NCBI GenBank assembly: GCA_903895055.1
Contig: CAITSL010000005.1
Location: forward strand, 1 to 29,254
Length of the DNA: 29,254 nt
Source: an uncultured bacterium
GTDB taxonomy: Bacteria; Patescibacteriota; Minisyncoccia; Phycocordibacterales; UBA9973
Reading direction: 5' to 3'
The notes beneath the pieces were generated by a model. The model was not told the origin of the DNA. It ran no database searches and worked only from the letters and a program-made list of their open reading frames with translations. Position 1 is the stretch's first letter, and each line of letters starts with the position of its first letter. A program made the position numbers and the translations under genes. Below are positions 28,994 to 29,254 of this stretch, in pieces.

Positions 28994-29254
28994 TTTTTTC
29001 TTGGTAGGAATTTTAATTTTAATTCCGACGGTTTTTGCTTATGCTCAAACGGTACAAGATTTGAATAATAAAATAAATCAAAATAATCAAAATATTGCGC
29101 AGTTGGAAAAAGAGATAGCTCAATATCAAACACAGCTCGATAGTTTGGGGCAACAAAAAAGCTCTTTGAATAATTCTATCAAGCAACTTGATTTAACCAG
29201 AAAAAAATTGATTGCCAATATGGCTGTTACCCAGAAAAAAATTGATGAAACCAA
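28959..29254 (+). CDS. EnvC/CwlO-like coiled-coil secreted protein, 3'-truncated by window edge
   Basis: Starts MKPWLAYKKQFSFFLVGILI, a signal peptide with a likely cleavage after AYA. Residues 32 onward are heptad-like (NKINQNNQNIAQLEKEIAQY and more), the coiled coil of EnvC-type murein hydrolases and activators. Only 98 codons lie in the window, so a C-terminal M23 peptidase domain is expected but unseen. The ATG at 28959 has AGGA 4 nt upstream, one of the few plausible Shine-Dalgarno signals here, and overlaps gltX by 35 nt. Its N-terminal plan resembles the transglycosylase at 11053-12438. Confidence 0.75.
   Translation, partial: MKPWLAYKKQFSFFLVGILILIPTVFAYAQTVQDLNNKINQNNQNIAQLEKEIAQYQTQLDSLGQQKSSLNNSIKQLDLTRKKLIANMAVTQKKIDET

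Noticed and set aside
1..29254. Recoded genetic code (UGA as sense, as in Gracilibacteria)
   Set aside because: rmuC ends in TGA at its expected C-terminus and no conserved gene here contains an in-frame TGA.
1..29254. CRISPR array, insertion sequence, prophage or rRNA operon
   Set aside because: No regularly spaced direct repeats, transposase, integrase, phage structural genes or rRNA sequence were found; the repeats seen are isolated palindromes.

Overview
The window looks like a chromosome segment of a host-associated or ultra-small bacterium of the Candidate Phyla Radiation (Patescibacteria, most likely the Parcubacteria/Paceibacteria branch). This is an inference from several features: AT-rich, densely packed housekeeping genes; a coiled-coil lytic transglycosylase and an EnvC-like protein; an archaeal-length AspRS next to an AsnRS; GatB; a short RF1; several small lysine-rich orphan proteins; and GC-rich palindromic repeats, three of them inserted in frame inside conserved genes. 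UGA is used as a stop (rmuC and a 66-codon gene end in TGA), so the code is the standard one.

Layout. 1-2000: 3' part of murF, a bidirectional terminator, a 48-codon membrane-protein gene, tRNA-Glu(CUC) with unusual D- and T-loop bases, and a 77-codon orphan gene. 2000-3794 (minus): DEDDh exonuclease and rmuC. 3830-8340 (plus): yqeY, dedA, a MYG1-like hydrolase, obgE, gatB. 8341-8880: two small orphan genes closed by a strong terminator. 8900-13769: class II aldolase, a frameshifted NUDIX hydrolase, L25, lytic transglycosylase, L31, RF1. 13770-14702: RRM protein with a long structured leader, tRNA-Ile(GAU), structured palindromes. 14703-20615: PRPP synthetase (minus), AspRS, AsnRS, nitroreductase (minus), leucyl aminopeptidase. 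20616-21957: a small minus gene, TspO, an HNH-like orphan. 21987-29254: scpA-scpB-dacA, mraY-ftsW-murG, gltX and the start of an EnvC-like gene.

Functionally this is translation (GluRS, AspRS, AsnRS, GatB, RF1, L25, L31, ObgE, two tRNAs), peptidoglycan synthesis and remodelling (MurF, MraY, MurG, FtsW, DacA, lytic transglycosylase, EnvC-like) and chromosome condensation or DNA upkeep (ScpAB, RmuC, exonuclease).

The strongest system-level signal is promoter architecture. At about fifteen transcription units a -10 element (often extended: TGnTATAAT or TGnTAAAAT) lies 6 nt, occasionally 7-9 nt, before the start codon. Transcription would then start at or next to the ATG/GTG, giving leaderless mRNAs. 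Three divergent gene pairs are driven from intergenic gaps of only 35-46 bp in this way. A contrasting minority, mostly small orphan genes plus the RRM gene, has -35/-10 promoters or a distant -10 and leaders of about 45-170 nt.
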